A DNA stretch of 14,705 bases. It comes from JAVWPP01 sp036635835 (GTDB lineage: Bacteria > Bacillota > Clostridia > TANB77 > CAG-465). Below, piece by piece: positions 7,408-13,672 of this stretch. A program made the position numbers and the translations under genes. The stretch is from contig JAVWPP010000028.1 of NCBI GenBank assembly GCA_036635835.1, positions 1 through 14,705 on the forward strand. The letters run 5' to 3'. The stretch's first letter is position 1, and the number at the start of each line of letters is the position of its first letter. The notes under the pieces were generated by a model. It had not been told where the DNA came from, searched no databases, and saw only the letters and a list, made by a program, of their open reading frames with translations.

Positions 7408-8248
7408 TTGCTTTATCTAGTGTGTATCCAAAGCCATCTAAACCTTTCATAACAGATACAAGATCTATTAGACCTGAAAGCTGTACTACTAGGCTTCCAA
7501 AAGATATAGGGATAACATATTTAATTATTTGTTTAACTATGTCTCTTTTTTGTATTCTTTCACTCTTTGGAGATGCGTCTATTTCCTCCATTATGTCTTT
7601 TTTACTATGCCTATAATATATAAGGACATACATCATTGAGCTAAATGTAGCAAGGGTTGTGGCCATTGTAGAGCCAGCTGCCATAACTTCTGGTGTTGTG
7701 TTTAAAAGCATTGCAACAAATGCAACTGAGAATATGCAGTTAACTATTTGGTCTATTATTTGCGCGTTACTTATAAGGGACATATTGCTCATTCCTATAA
7801 AGTATCCTTTTACAGTTGCGCCAACTGCGCAGAAAAATACTGCAGGGGCTAATACCTTCATCGTTAGCTCTACGCCTGGGTTTGCTAGTACATATGTTGC
7901 AATTGGTTCTGCGAAAACATATAGGACTACTGCAAAAAAAGCACCTACAAATGCAAATAAGAAAAAGGCAACTTTAAATACTTTGTGCGCGCCTCTTCTA
8001 TCTCCTACTGCAATTTTTTCTGATACTATTTTTGAAATAGTATTTGGTATTCCTAGCGTTGCTATAGCTAAAATAAATGTATATACTGTATAGCCTGAGC
8101 CATAGTAGCTGTTTCCCGTGTCTGAAAATTCTTTAAAATTAGTTAATATAACTCTATATGCAAATCCCATTAATTTTACTAGGATTTGTGCACCCATTAT
8201 TACTAAAATTCCTTTCATAAATGATTGTTTTTTTACCGCCAATTTCAT
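7343..8248 (-). CDS. N-terminal part of SpoVB/MurJ-like polysaccharide/lipid flippase (split by +1 shift)
   Basis: Members of this family move lipid-linked cell-wall precursors across the membrane (MurJ) or act in spore cortex synthesis (SpoVB). The start is ATG 8248 behind GAGGAGA (8250-8256). The N-terminus SFMKGILVIMGAQILVKLMGFAYRVILTN, and the segments TFILAIATLGIPNTISKIVSE and GAHKVFKVAFFLF, follow SpoVB closely. Hydrophobic helices alternate with short loops. After DKANEIF (Phe284) the zero frame hits CGG and runs 16 residues of unrelated sequence to a stop. Skipping one C (complement of 7396) joins it to the 6649-7407 frame for a 532-residue protein, the normal family size. Whether it is MurJ or a sporulation protein cannot be decided, since no sporulation genes are nearby. 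Confidence 0.88.
   Translation of the reverse strand: MKLAVKKQSFMKGILVIMGAQILVKLMGFAYRVILTNFKEFSDTGNSYYGSGYTVYTFILAIATLGIPNTISKIVSEKIAVGDRRGAHKVFKVAFFLFAFVGAFFAVVLYVFAEPIATYVLANPGVELTMKVLAPAVFFCAVGATVKGYFIGMSNMSLISNAQIIDQIVNCIFSVAFVAMLLNTTPEVMAAGSTMATTLATFSSMMYVLIYYRHSKKDIMEEIDASPKSERIQKRDIVKQIIKYVIPISFGSLVVQLSGLIDLVSVMKGLDGFGYTLDKANEIFRHYFRKSRYTYISSTCR
7393..7399 (-). other. +1 frameshift site TTC-C-GGC in the flippase gene
   Basis: The zero frame reads GAA ATT TTC CGG CAT. Skipping the C gives GAA ATT TTC GGC ATT ATT, that is ANEIF-GIIL. SpoVB relatives, as I recall them, carry A-N-E-L-Y-G here, so the restored Gly falls at the conserved place and fixes the shift to this position rather than a codon earlier. 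The skipped codon is again CGG. Confidence 0.6.
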
Positions 8249-8274
8249 CTCTCCTCTTCTATAATTACTAGAAC

Positions 8275-8303
8275 ATTATATGCTAAAAGGTATTAAAATT
8301 CAA
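8275..8303 (-). promoter_or_regulatory. promoter of the flippase gene
   Basis: Minus strand TTGAAT (8303-8298), 17-nt spacer, perfect TATAAT (8280-8275), 26 nt before the start codon. It is divergent from the tsaE promoter, the two -35 boxes lying 28 nt apart. Confidence 0.8.
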
Positions 8304-8331
8304 CTAGTAGCATTGTTTTTGCATATTTTTG

Positions 8332-8360
8332 TTTACATTTTGCCTTTTAAATGATAAAAT
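8332..8360 (+). promoter_or_regulatory. promoter of the tsaE-tsaB-rimI operon
   Basis: TTTACA (8332-8337), 17-nt spacer, TAAAAT (8355-8360); both boxes match 5 of 6. The -10 overlaps an upstream in-frame ATG at 8351, which argues against that ATG as the start. Confidence 0.75.
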
Positions 8361-8386
8361 ATATACAAATGAAAGGAATTTATATT

Positions 8387-8824
8387 ATGGATTTAAAATA
8401 TACTTCAAAGTCTACTAATGAAACAAGGGAAATTGCTAAAAAGCTTTGTGCTAAATTAAATAAAGGAGATATTGTTGTGCTTTCTGGAGAGCTAGGTTCT
8501 GGAAAGACTGCTTTTATGTATGGCGTAGCTGAGTTCTTTGGCTTGCAAGACGATATTTCTAGTCCTACGTTTACCATAGTAAATGAGTACGATACAAAAG
8601 ATCTTAAAAAAATCTATCATTTAGATGTATATAGATTAGAAGGCTGCGATGAATTCTACGAAATAGGCGGAAATGAATACTTAGAAAACGGTATTTGCTT
8701 TATAGAGTGGGGCAGAATTATACAAGATGCGCTTCCAAATGACTGCATTTATGTAGATATACAAAGAGATGAAGAAGATATTGAAAATTCTAGAAAAATT
8801 CATGTTTACGGAGGGAAAAATTAA
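8387..8824 (+). CDS. tsaE: tRNA t6A biosynthesis ATPase TsaE
   Basis: TsaE is the small ATPase that works with TsaB and TsaD to put threonylcarbamoyl on A37 of ANN-decoding tRNAs. I place the start at ATG 8387 (145 residues) because GAAAGGA (8371-8377) is correctly spaced and the in-frame ATG at 8351 lies within the -10 box. Motifs seen: Walker A GELGSGKT at 34-41, SPTFTIVNEY at 59-68, HLDVYRLE at 78-85, and FIEWGRI near 105-111. All are typical of the family, and length is normal. The stop overlaps the tsaB start by one base (TAATG), so translation is likely coupled. Confidence 0.96.
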   Translation: MDLKYTSKSTNETREIAKKLCAKLNKGDIVVLSGELGSGKTAFMYGVAEFFGLQDDISSPTFTIVNEYDTKDLKKIYHLDVYRLEGCDEFYEIGGNEYLENGICFIEWGRIIQDALPNDCIYVDIQRDEEDIENSRKIHVYGGKN

Positions 8825-9522
8825 TGAACATATTAGCTATTGATACGTCTACTAGCGTTGCTAGCGTATCTCTTTCAATAAATGAAACAGTATATACAGT
8901 TAATATAGATGATGAAAAAACTCATTCTCAGAAGCTGCTTCCTATTATTTCTAACATCTTAAAGGAGCATAATTTAACTGTTTTAGATATAGATAATTTT
9001 ATAGCTGGAAATGGTCCTGGTTCTTTTACAGGTATTAGAATAGGGGTTTCTAGCATAAAGGGGCTTGCTCATGTTGCAAATAAAAATATATTTGGGGTTT
9101 CTACTTTAGATATTTTAGCATATAGCGAGATAGAAAATAACAAGTATATATGTAGCATAATAGATGCTAGAAATATGAATGCGTATTACTGTATATATAA
9201 AGTAAATGCAGATTATACTGTAGAGTATGTTTCTAAGCATGATGCTGCTCACATAGATGAAATAATTGAGCTTGCGCAAAATTTAAACGAAAAAGTAATG
9301 TTTGTAGGAAGCGGAGCTATTACATATGCAGATATTTTAAGCTTGCATAGTAACTTTATGCTTTCTAAAAATAACTCAGTAGATAGCGCAAATTTAATTA
9401 AACTATTTAATATAAATAAAGAGCATAATATGGACTTTATAAACCGTAATACTTATACATACCATAGCTTTAATCCTATATATTTAAGGCCTTCTCAAGC
9501 GGAAAGATTAATGAAAAAGTAG
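8824..9522 (+). CDS. tsaB: tRNA t6A biosynthesis protein TsaB
   Basis: TsaB is the inactive ASKHA-fold partner of TsaD, needed for t6A synthesis. The 232-residue protein begins MNILAIDTSTSVASVSL, has THSQKLLP at 33-40, and carries the signature GNGPGSFTGIRIGVSSIKGLA at 62-82. The C-terminus PIYLRPSQAER is also typical. Length matches the family. It follows tsaE with a one-base overlap and precedes rimI by 8 nt, the usual order in Firmicutes. The expected tsaD is not in the window. Confidence 0.96.
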   Translation: MNILAIDTSTSVASVSLSINETVYTVNIDDEKTHSQKLLPIISNILKEHNLTVLDIDNFIAGNGPGSFTGIRIGVSSIKGLAHVANKNIFGVSTLDILAYSEIENNKYICSIIDARNMNAYYCIYKVNADYTVEYVSKHDAAHIDEIIELAQNLNEKVMFVGSGAITYADILSLHSNFMLSKNNSVDSANLIKLFNINKEHNMDFINRNTYTYHSFNPIYLRPSQAERLMKK

Positions 9523-9530
9523 GTGGAATT

Positions 9531-9974
9531 ATGAATGTACAAATAGAGCAAGCAGAGATAAAAGATTTAGAAGATATTTTTGAAATTGAGAATGCTTCCT
9601 TTGCTACTCCAATGGCAAGAGAGTCTCTTGTAGAGGATTTAAGCTCAGTAGATAATACATATTATATACTAGCTAAGCTAATGGGTAAAACGGTTGGTTT
9701 TGCTGGCATAAGGCTTATGTATGACCATGCGGATGTTATTAGCATTGCTGTTTTAGATGCTTATAGGGGGAAACACATAGGTGCTACTCTTTTAGAAGCT
9801 TTAAACGTAAAATGCATAGCTTTAGATTTTGAAAAAATATTTTTAGAAGTTAGAGTTTCAAATGCTGTTGCTATCTCTTTATATAGGCAAGCAGGATATG
9901 TAGATATTTCAATACGAAAAGAATATTATACAGATAATTTAGAAGATGCACTTATTATGATGAAAGAAATTTAA
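9531..9974 (+). CDS. rimI: ribosomal-protein S18-alanine N-acetyltransferase RimI-like GNAT
   Basis: RimI acetylates the N-terminal Ala of ribosomal protein S18. The 147-residue protein is a single GNAT domain: FEIENASFATPMARESLVEDL at 17-37, the acetyl-CoA loop YRGKHIGATLLEAL near 78-91, LEVRVSNAVAISLYRQAGY at 105-123, and a C-terminal DALIMMKEI. All are RimI-like. The ribosome site AGGTGG overlaps the tsaB end. The final codon and TAA form part of the operon's terminator hairpin. Its place right after tsaE-tsaB is the common one for rimI; the exact acetylation target is inferred from this and homology. Confidence 0.93.
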   Translation: MNVQIEQAEIKDLEDIFEIENASFATPMARESLVEDLSSVDNTYYILAKLMGKTVGFAGIRLMYDHADVISIAVLDAYRGKHIGATLLEALNVKCIALDFEKIFLEVRVSNAVAISLYRQAGYVDISIRKEYYTDNLEDALIMMKEI

Positions 9975-9992
9975 TTCTTTCATCTTTTTTTT
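9959..9992 (+). terminator. terminator overlapping the rimI stop codon
   Basis: GATGAAAGAA (9959-9968) pairs perfectly with TTCTTTCATC (9975-9984) around a 6-nt loop, followed by eight T (9985-9992). The left arm is the rimI 3' coding end and the stop TAA lies in the loop. Confidence 0.92.
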
Positions 9993-10001
9993 GTAAAACT
10001 A

Positions 10002-10030
10002 TTGCAAGTTTACATAATGTGTGGTATACT
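10002..10030 (+). promoter_or_regulatory. promoter of the 173-aa gene
   Basis: TTGCAA (10002-10007), 17-nt spacer, TATACT (10025-10030), just after the rimI terminator. The leader of about 50 nt ends with AGGAGGA (10074-10080) before ATG 10087. Confidence 0.8.
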
Positions 10031-10086
10031 AGAGTTCTGTTAAAATATATTATATAAAAGCTAATGCTTTTGTAGGAGGATTTTTT

Positions 10087-10608
10087 ATGATAGATATAGA
10101 TAAACTAAGACAACTTGAAGATATTCTTTTAAACGACCTTTATAGCGTAACTAGAGATATAGAGAACATTTCAGATGACACACTTTTAGACATTCTAGAT
10201 AATATAAATGTTAGTTATGGTATAAAAGTAGAAGTTATACACACTCCTGAAGATTTAGCGAAAGCTTTAACTTCTAGCGTTTATGAGAAGCCTTTAACAC
10301 AGGCGCAAATTCTAAAAGAGCAATATAACTTTATAACTTCCGATGGAAAGAATCCTAAATATAGTTCACCTAATTCATTTATCCCATTTATAACATTTTA
10401 CTCAGAACCTATTACTTTACTATATAACCAAAATGTTTCTACAGGGTATTTGCAAAAAAAAGATGAAAATGATAAAGGAAATTTAGTTATTACACCAACT
10501 TTTGATAAGACTAAAGTAACTATTTTTTCTAAGCATTTATTTGAGTTTACAACTTATTATGATTTTAAGAATTCTAATCAAGTAATTTATGTATATATTC
10601 CTAGGTAA
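10087..10608 (+). CDS. uncharacterised 173-aa protein
   Basis: I do not recognise this protein. It has a strong ribosome site (AGGAGGA), its own promoter and its own terminator, so it is a real single-gene unit. The first 60 residues are acidic and helix-prone (LRQLEDILLNDLYSV, DDTLLDILDNI, HTPEDLAKALTSS). The rest is rich in aromatic and beta-prone stretches (FIPFITFYSEPITLLYN, KVTIFSKHLFEFTTYYDF, QVIYVYIPR). There is no signal peptide, membrane segment, Cys pair or evident catalytic motif, so it is probably cytoplasmic. Codon use resembles its neighbours, with no sign of transfer. Function is unknown. Confidence 0.85.
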   Translation: MIDIDKLRQLEDILLNDLYSVTRDIENISDDTLLDILDNINVSYGIKVEVIHTPEDLAKALTSSVYEKPLTQAQILKEQYNFITSDGKNPKYSSPNSFIPFITFYSEPITLLYNQNVSTGYLQKKDENDKGNLVITPTFDKTKVTIFSKHLFEFTTYYDFKNSNQVIYVYIPR

Positions 10609-10609
10609 C

Positions 10610-10642
10610 AAAAAGCCACTCGTATTTACGGGTGGTTTTTTT
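10610..10642 (+). terminator. terminator of the 173-aa gene
   Basis: CCACTCGT (10616-10623) pairs with ACGGGTGG (10628-10635), with one G-T pair and a 4-nt loop. It is followed by seven T and preceded by a run of A that can extend the stem. It begins directly after the stop codon. Confidence 0.92.
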
Positions 10643-10660
10643 CTTTTTATTTTTATTTTT

Positions 10661-10724
10661 TTCTTTTTTAATTTATTTCTTTTTTAATTTTTTTCTTTTT
10701 TAATTTATTTCTTTTTTAATTTTT
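10661..10724. repeat. T-rich tandem repeat, 32-bp unit
   Basis: Two exact 32-bp units start at 10661 and 10693, and a third begins at 10725 but diverges after 7 bases into the inverted-repeat element. Each unit holds TTC followed by T runs and AATT segments. Non-coding; length variation between strains would be expected. Confidence 0.8.
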
Positions 10725-10731
10725 TTCTTTT

Positions 10732-10802
10732 AAAACATATACCCAAGCTTTATTCTCATTACCTAAACTTCCGTATCTAGATAAGCTTCTTTTATACGTT
10801 TT
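10732..10802. repeat. 71-nt inverted-repeat element, copy 1
   Basis: The element is bounded by AAAACATATA (10732-10741) and TATACGTTTT (10793-10802). These pair over ten positions on the minus-strand RNA, including one G-U pair. Inside are blocks shared with copy 2: CTTTATTC (10748-10755) and CCGTATCTAGA (10771-10781). An inner AAGCTT/AAGCTT pairing is possible. It is preceded by TTCTTTT, as copy 2 is. It lies upstream of the lon-like promoter. Identity (RNA, mobile element or binding site) is unknown. Confidence 0.65.
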
Positions 10803-10837
10803 CTTTTAAAACATTTCTTTTTATATATCTACACTTT

Positions 10838-10866
10838 TTGCATTTACTTTACTTAAATTATATAGT
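10838..10866 (+). promoter_or_regulatory. promoter of the Lon-like protease gene
   Basis: TTGCAT (10838-10843), 17-nt spacer, TATAGT (10861-10866), giving a leader of about 60 nt. I saw no CIRCE or CtsR heat-shock operator beside it. Confidence 0.7.
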
Positions 10867-10932
10867 AGAATAAATATATAATAATATATTTAATATATTT
10901 TACGAAAGATAAAATTGAAAGGATGTACAAAC

Positions 10933-13323
10933 GTGAAAAAATTTGAAGAAGTAAAATACACAGAGATGAAAAGAGCTTGTAAAATGGACTGTTTAAAATT
11001 CAAAACAACAGCAGAGCTTGAACCTTATGATGGAATAATAGGCCAAGAAAGAGCTATAAACGCTGTAAAAACAGCAGTTACAATTCCCCAAAAAGGATTT
11101 AATCTATATTTATCTGGAGATGTTGGAATGGGTAAAACAGCATATGCATTAAATATAATAAACAAGGTAGCTAAAAAACAAAAAGCTCCTAACGACTATT
11201 GCTATATTTATAATTTTGAAAATGCTAATGAGCCAGTAGCTATCTCACTTCCAGCTGGTATGGGTAAAGAGCTTAGCATGGATATGAATAAGTTTATTAA
11301 GCATATAAAGCTAGACCTATCTTCGCTGTTTACAAGTGATGATTTTGAAAAAGAAAAAAAAGAAATAAGCATTAAATATACAAACATTAGAGAAAGCATA
11401 ATGCAAGCTTTTGATGAATCTACAGTAAAGGAAGGCTTTAAAGTTAAGACAACTTCTAACGGTATTTGCTTTGCACCTATCTATAAAGGAAATGTCTTAA
11501 ACGAAGAAGAATTTAAAAAACTAGATGAAAAAGTTCGTAGAGATTTCGAAGAAAAGTCAGATCATATAAGACAAAAAACTGCGGAAGTTATGAAAGAATT
11601 GAGTAAAATTGAAGATGCTTGTATAGATGAACTTACAAACTATGAGCAAAATGTTACTACCTTTATAACTAATAGATGCATAGGAGATCTTAAAATAAAA
11701 TATAAAAAAGATTTGAAAATACAAAACTTCCTATATGCTGTTCAAAATGATGTTATTAAAAATTTCGAAGCTTTTAAAGTTAAACCAAATGTGCAAGATG
11801 CACAAATGGCAGGTATGTTCCCTGGAATGCAAAAACAGCTTCCAAAACCATGGGAAAACTATAGAGTAAATGTACTTGTAGACAATAATCACATACTAAC
11901 TGCGCCTGTTGTTAGATGTACTAATCCTACATATTCAGACCTTTTTGGAAAGCTAGAATACGAGAATGTTATGGGTTCTTTAAAAACAGACTTTACTATG
12001 CTTAAAGCTGGCCTTTTACATAAAGCAAATGGCGGTTACCTAATAATTAATGCTAGAGATTTAATGGCTAATATATCTATTTGGGAGGCTTTCAAAAGAG
12101 TTCTTAAAAACGATGAATTAACTATAGATAGCTCTAGAGATGTTAACCAAAATGTATCTATAATTAGCCTTAAACCAGAACCAATTAAACTTGAAATGCA
12201 GGTTATATTAATTGGTGGAGAAGCTATATACCAGCAGCTTTCTACATTAGACCCAGACTTTAAGAAGCTATTTAAAATTAAAGCAGATTTCGAAGATACT
12301 TTTGAAAGAACAGATAGCAACTGTATGAAACTTGCGCAGCTTGTTGCTCATACATGTATAAAATATAACTTAGTACCTTTTTCTAAAGAAGCAGTTGCTG
12401 AGCTTATAGAGTTTAGCTCTAAGCTAAGCGGGCACAAAAATAAGCTAACTGCGCAGCAAAGTACTTTAAAAGATATAATGATAGAAGCAGCTACTAATGC
12501 AAGTAAGGTTGTTAGCGCTGAAGATATTAAAAAAACTATACAAGCTATTAGATATAGAAATGGTAAGTATGATGATAACTTGCAAGAATTAATAGAAGAT
12601 AATACTATTATGATTTCTACTAATAGTTCTAAAGTAGGCCAAATAAATGGTCTAACTATAATAAGCACTGGAGACTGCTCTTTTGGTAAACCAGTTAGAA
12701 TAACAGCTAATACTTTCATTGGTAAAAACGGAGTAGTTAATATAGAAAGAGAAGTTTCTTTAAGCGGTACATCTCATTCTAAAGGTGTATATATTCTTTC
12801 TGCATATATTGGAGAAAGATTTGCGCAAGATATGCCTCTTTCTCTTACAGCTAGTATTTGTTTTGAGCAGCTGTATAACGGTGTAGATGGAGATAGTGCA
12901 TCTTCTACTGAGCTATATTCTATCCTTTCTAGCTTATCTGGAGTTCCTATTAAGCAAGGTTTAGCTGTTACAGGCTCTGTTAACCAAAAGGGTGAAATAC
13001 AGCCAATAGGAGGCGTTTCTGAAAAGATAGAAGGATACTTCAATGTTTGTAGATACACTGGCCTTACTGGCACTCAAGGTGTTCTAATACCTTACCAAAA
13101 CGTTGTTAATTTAACTCTTCCAGACTACGTTATAGACGCAGTTAAGGAAGGAAACTTTCATATATACCCTGTTAGGACTATCAACGAAGGCATTGAAATT
13201 CTTACTGGTGTAGAAGCTGGAGATTTAACTGAAGAAGGTGTTTATCCTGTTAATACTGTTAATGCTCTTGCCTATGAAAAGTTAAAAAGATATGCTGAAA
13301 AAAGTAAGCTTTTAAGCGAGTAA
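10933..13323 (+). CDS. Lon-like ATP-dependent protease (AAA_32/LonB-LonC type)
   Basis: An AAA+ protease with a C-terminal Lon Ser-Lys domain, of the type with a large insertion in the ATPase part (YcbZ/LonC-like), not classical LonA. I choose GTG 10933 because TGAAAGGA (10916-10923) is spaced 9 nt before it; an in-frame TTG at 10915 lies in front of that site. The product has 796 residues: FNLYLSGDVGMGKT with Walker A at 62-69, a helical insertion rich in Lys/Glu (about 130-250), GGYLIINARDLM for the later ATPase core, and the Lon domain from about 590. The catalytic Ser is in GDSASS (655) and the catalytic Lys in GGVSEKIEGY (698), the usual 43-residue spacing. The protein is soluble, with no membrane segment. 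Substrates are unknown. It is a single gene between its own promoter and terminator. Confidence 0.93.
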   Translation: MKKFEEVKYTEMKRACKMDCLKFKTTAELEPYDGIIGQERAINAVKTAVTIPQKGFNLYLSGDVGMGKTAYALNIINKVAKKQKAPNDYCYIYNFENANEPVAISLPAGMGKELSMDMNKFIKHIKLDLSSLFTSDDFEKEKKEISIKYTNIRESIMQAFDESTVKEGFKVKTTSNGICFAPIYKGNVLNEEEFKKLDEKVRRDFEEKSDHIRQKTAEVMKELSKIEDACIDELTNYEQNVTTFITNRCIGDLKIKYKKDLKIQNFLYAVQNDVIKNFEAFKVKPNVQDAQMAGMFPGMQKQLPKPWENYRVNVLVDNNHILTAPVVRCTNPTYSDLFGKLEYENVMGSLKTDFTMLKAGLLHKANGGYLIINARDLMANISIWEAFKRVLKNDELTIDSSRDVNQNVSIISLKPEPIKLEMQVILIGGEAIYQQLSTLDPDFKKLFKIKADFEDTFERTDSNCMKLAQLVAHTCIKYNLVPFSKEAVAELIEFSSKLSGHKNKLTAQQSTLKDIMIEAATNASKVVSAEDIKKTIQAIRYRNGKYDDNLQELIEDNTIMISTNSSKVGQINGLTIISTGDCSFGKPVRITANTFIGKNGVVNIEREVSLSGTSHSKGVYILSAYIGERFAQDMPLSLTASICFEQLYNGVDGDSASSTELYSILSSLSGVPIKQGLAVTGSVNQKGEIQPIGGVSEKIEGYFNVCRYTGLTGTQGVLIPYQNVVNLTLPDYVIDAVKEGNFHIYPVRTINEGIEILTGVEAGDLTEEGVYPVNTVNALAYEKLKRYAEKSKLLSE

Positions 13324-13354
13324 TAGTTTAATATTTAATAAATCACAAAAAAAT

Positions 13355-13397
13355 AAATACATTATAGTGTAAATTAATATACTATAATGTATTTTTT
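13355..13397. terminator. terminator between converging lon-like and deacetylase genes
   Basis: AATACATTATAGT-type arm (13355-13368) pairs over 14 bp with 13381-13394, and the stem can extend into the loop with a G-T pair. On the plus strand it runs into six T (13392-13397). On the minus strand a T-rich stretch also follows, so it could serve both converging genes. Confidence 0.8.
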
Positions 13398-13580
13398 ATT
13401 TATATATTTTTTATTTATATATTTTTTATTTATATNNNNNNNNNNNNNNNNNNNNNNNNNNNNNNNNNNNNNNNNNNNNNNNNNNNNNNNNNNNNNNNNN
13501 NNNNNNNNNNNNNNNNNNNNNNNNNNNNNNNNNNNTATTTTTTATTTATATATTTTTTATTTATATATTTTTTATTTATA
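13391..13580. repeat. 15-bp AT-only tandem repeat interrupted by an assembly gap
   Basis: The unit is ATTTTTTATTTATAT. Three exact copies lie at 13391-13435 and about three more follow the gap from 13537, so at least six copies exist. The true number is unknown because the gap replaces part of the array. Open frames crossing it are artefacts of the AT repeat. Confidence 0.9.
13436..13535. other. assembly gap (100 N)
   Basis: Exactly 100 Ns inside the 15-bp repeat array, the usual placeholder length, so the real distance is not known. Confidence 0.98.
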
Positions 13581-13599
13581 TTTTTTTATTTTTCTTTTT

Positions 13600-13669
13600 A
13601 AAACATATAAGTAACCTTTATTCCATGAGAAAGATAACCGTATCTAGAAAGTTTACCTTTATACGTTTT
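13600..13669. repeat. 71-nt inverted-repeat element, copy 2 (70 nt)
   Basis: Bounded by the same AAAACATATA (13600-13609) and TATACGTTTT (13660-13669) as copy 1, with the shared CTTTATTC (13616-13623) and CCGTATCTAGA (13638-13648) and one single-base indel relative to copy 1. On the minus strand an inner stem GTAAACTTT/AAAGGTTAC forms with one mismatch, at about the place of the AAGCTT pairing in copy 1. It ends 3 nt after the deacetylase stop and is preceded by T-rich repeats and TTCTTTTT. Confidence 0.65.
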
Positions 13670-13672
13670 ATC

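Noticed and set aside
8351..8386. Longer tsaE start at ATG 8351
   Set aside because: It overlaps the -10 box and has no ribosome site; ATG 8387 has GAAAGGA well placed.
10915..10932. TTG 10915 as start of the Lon-like protease
   Set aside because: The ribosome site lies after it and fits GTG 10933.
13387..13614. Open frame across the 15-bp repeat and N gap
   Set aside because: It is an artefact of AT repeats and unknown bases, with no ribosome site.
10732..13669. The 71-nt elements as remnants of a protein C-terminus (minus strand reads TYK--LSRYG-L in both)
   Set aside because: There is no start codon, a TAA sits two codons upstream of the shared part in each copy, and the nucleotide match continues across a one-base indel, so a nucleic-acid element fits better. 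The synonymous Leu codons keep this from being fully excluded.
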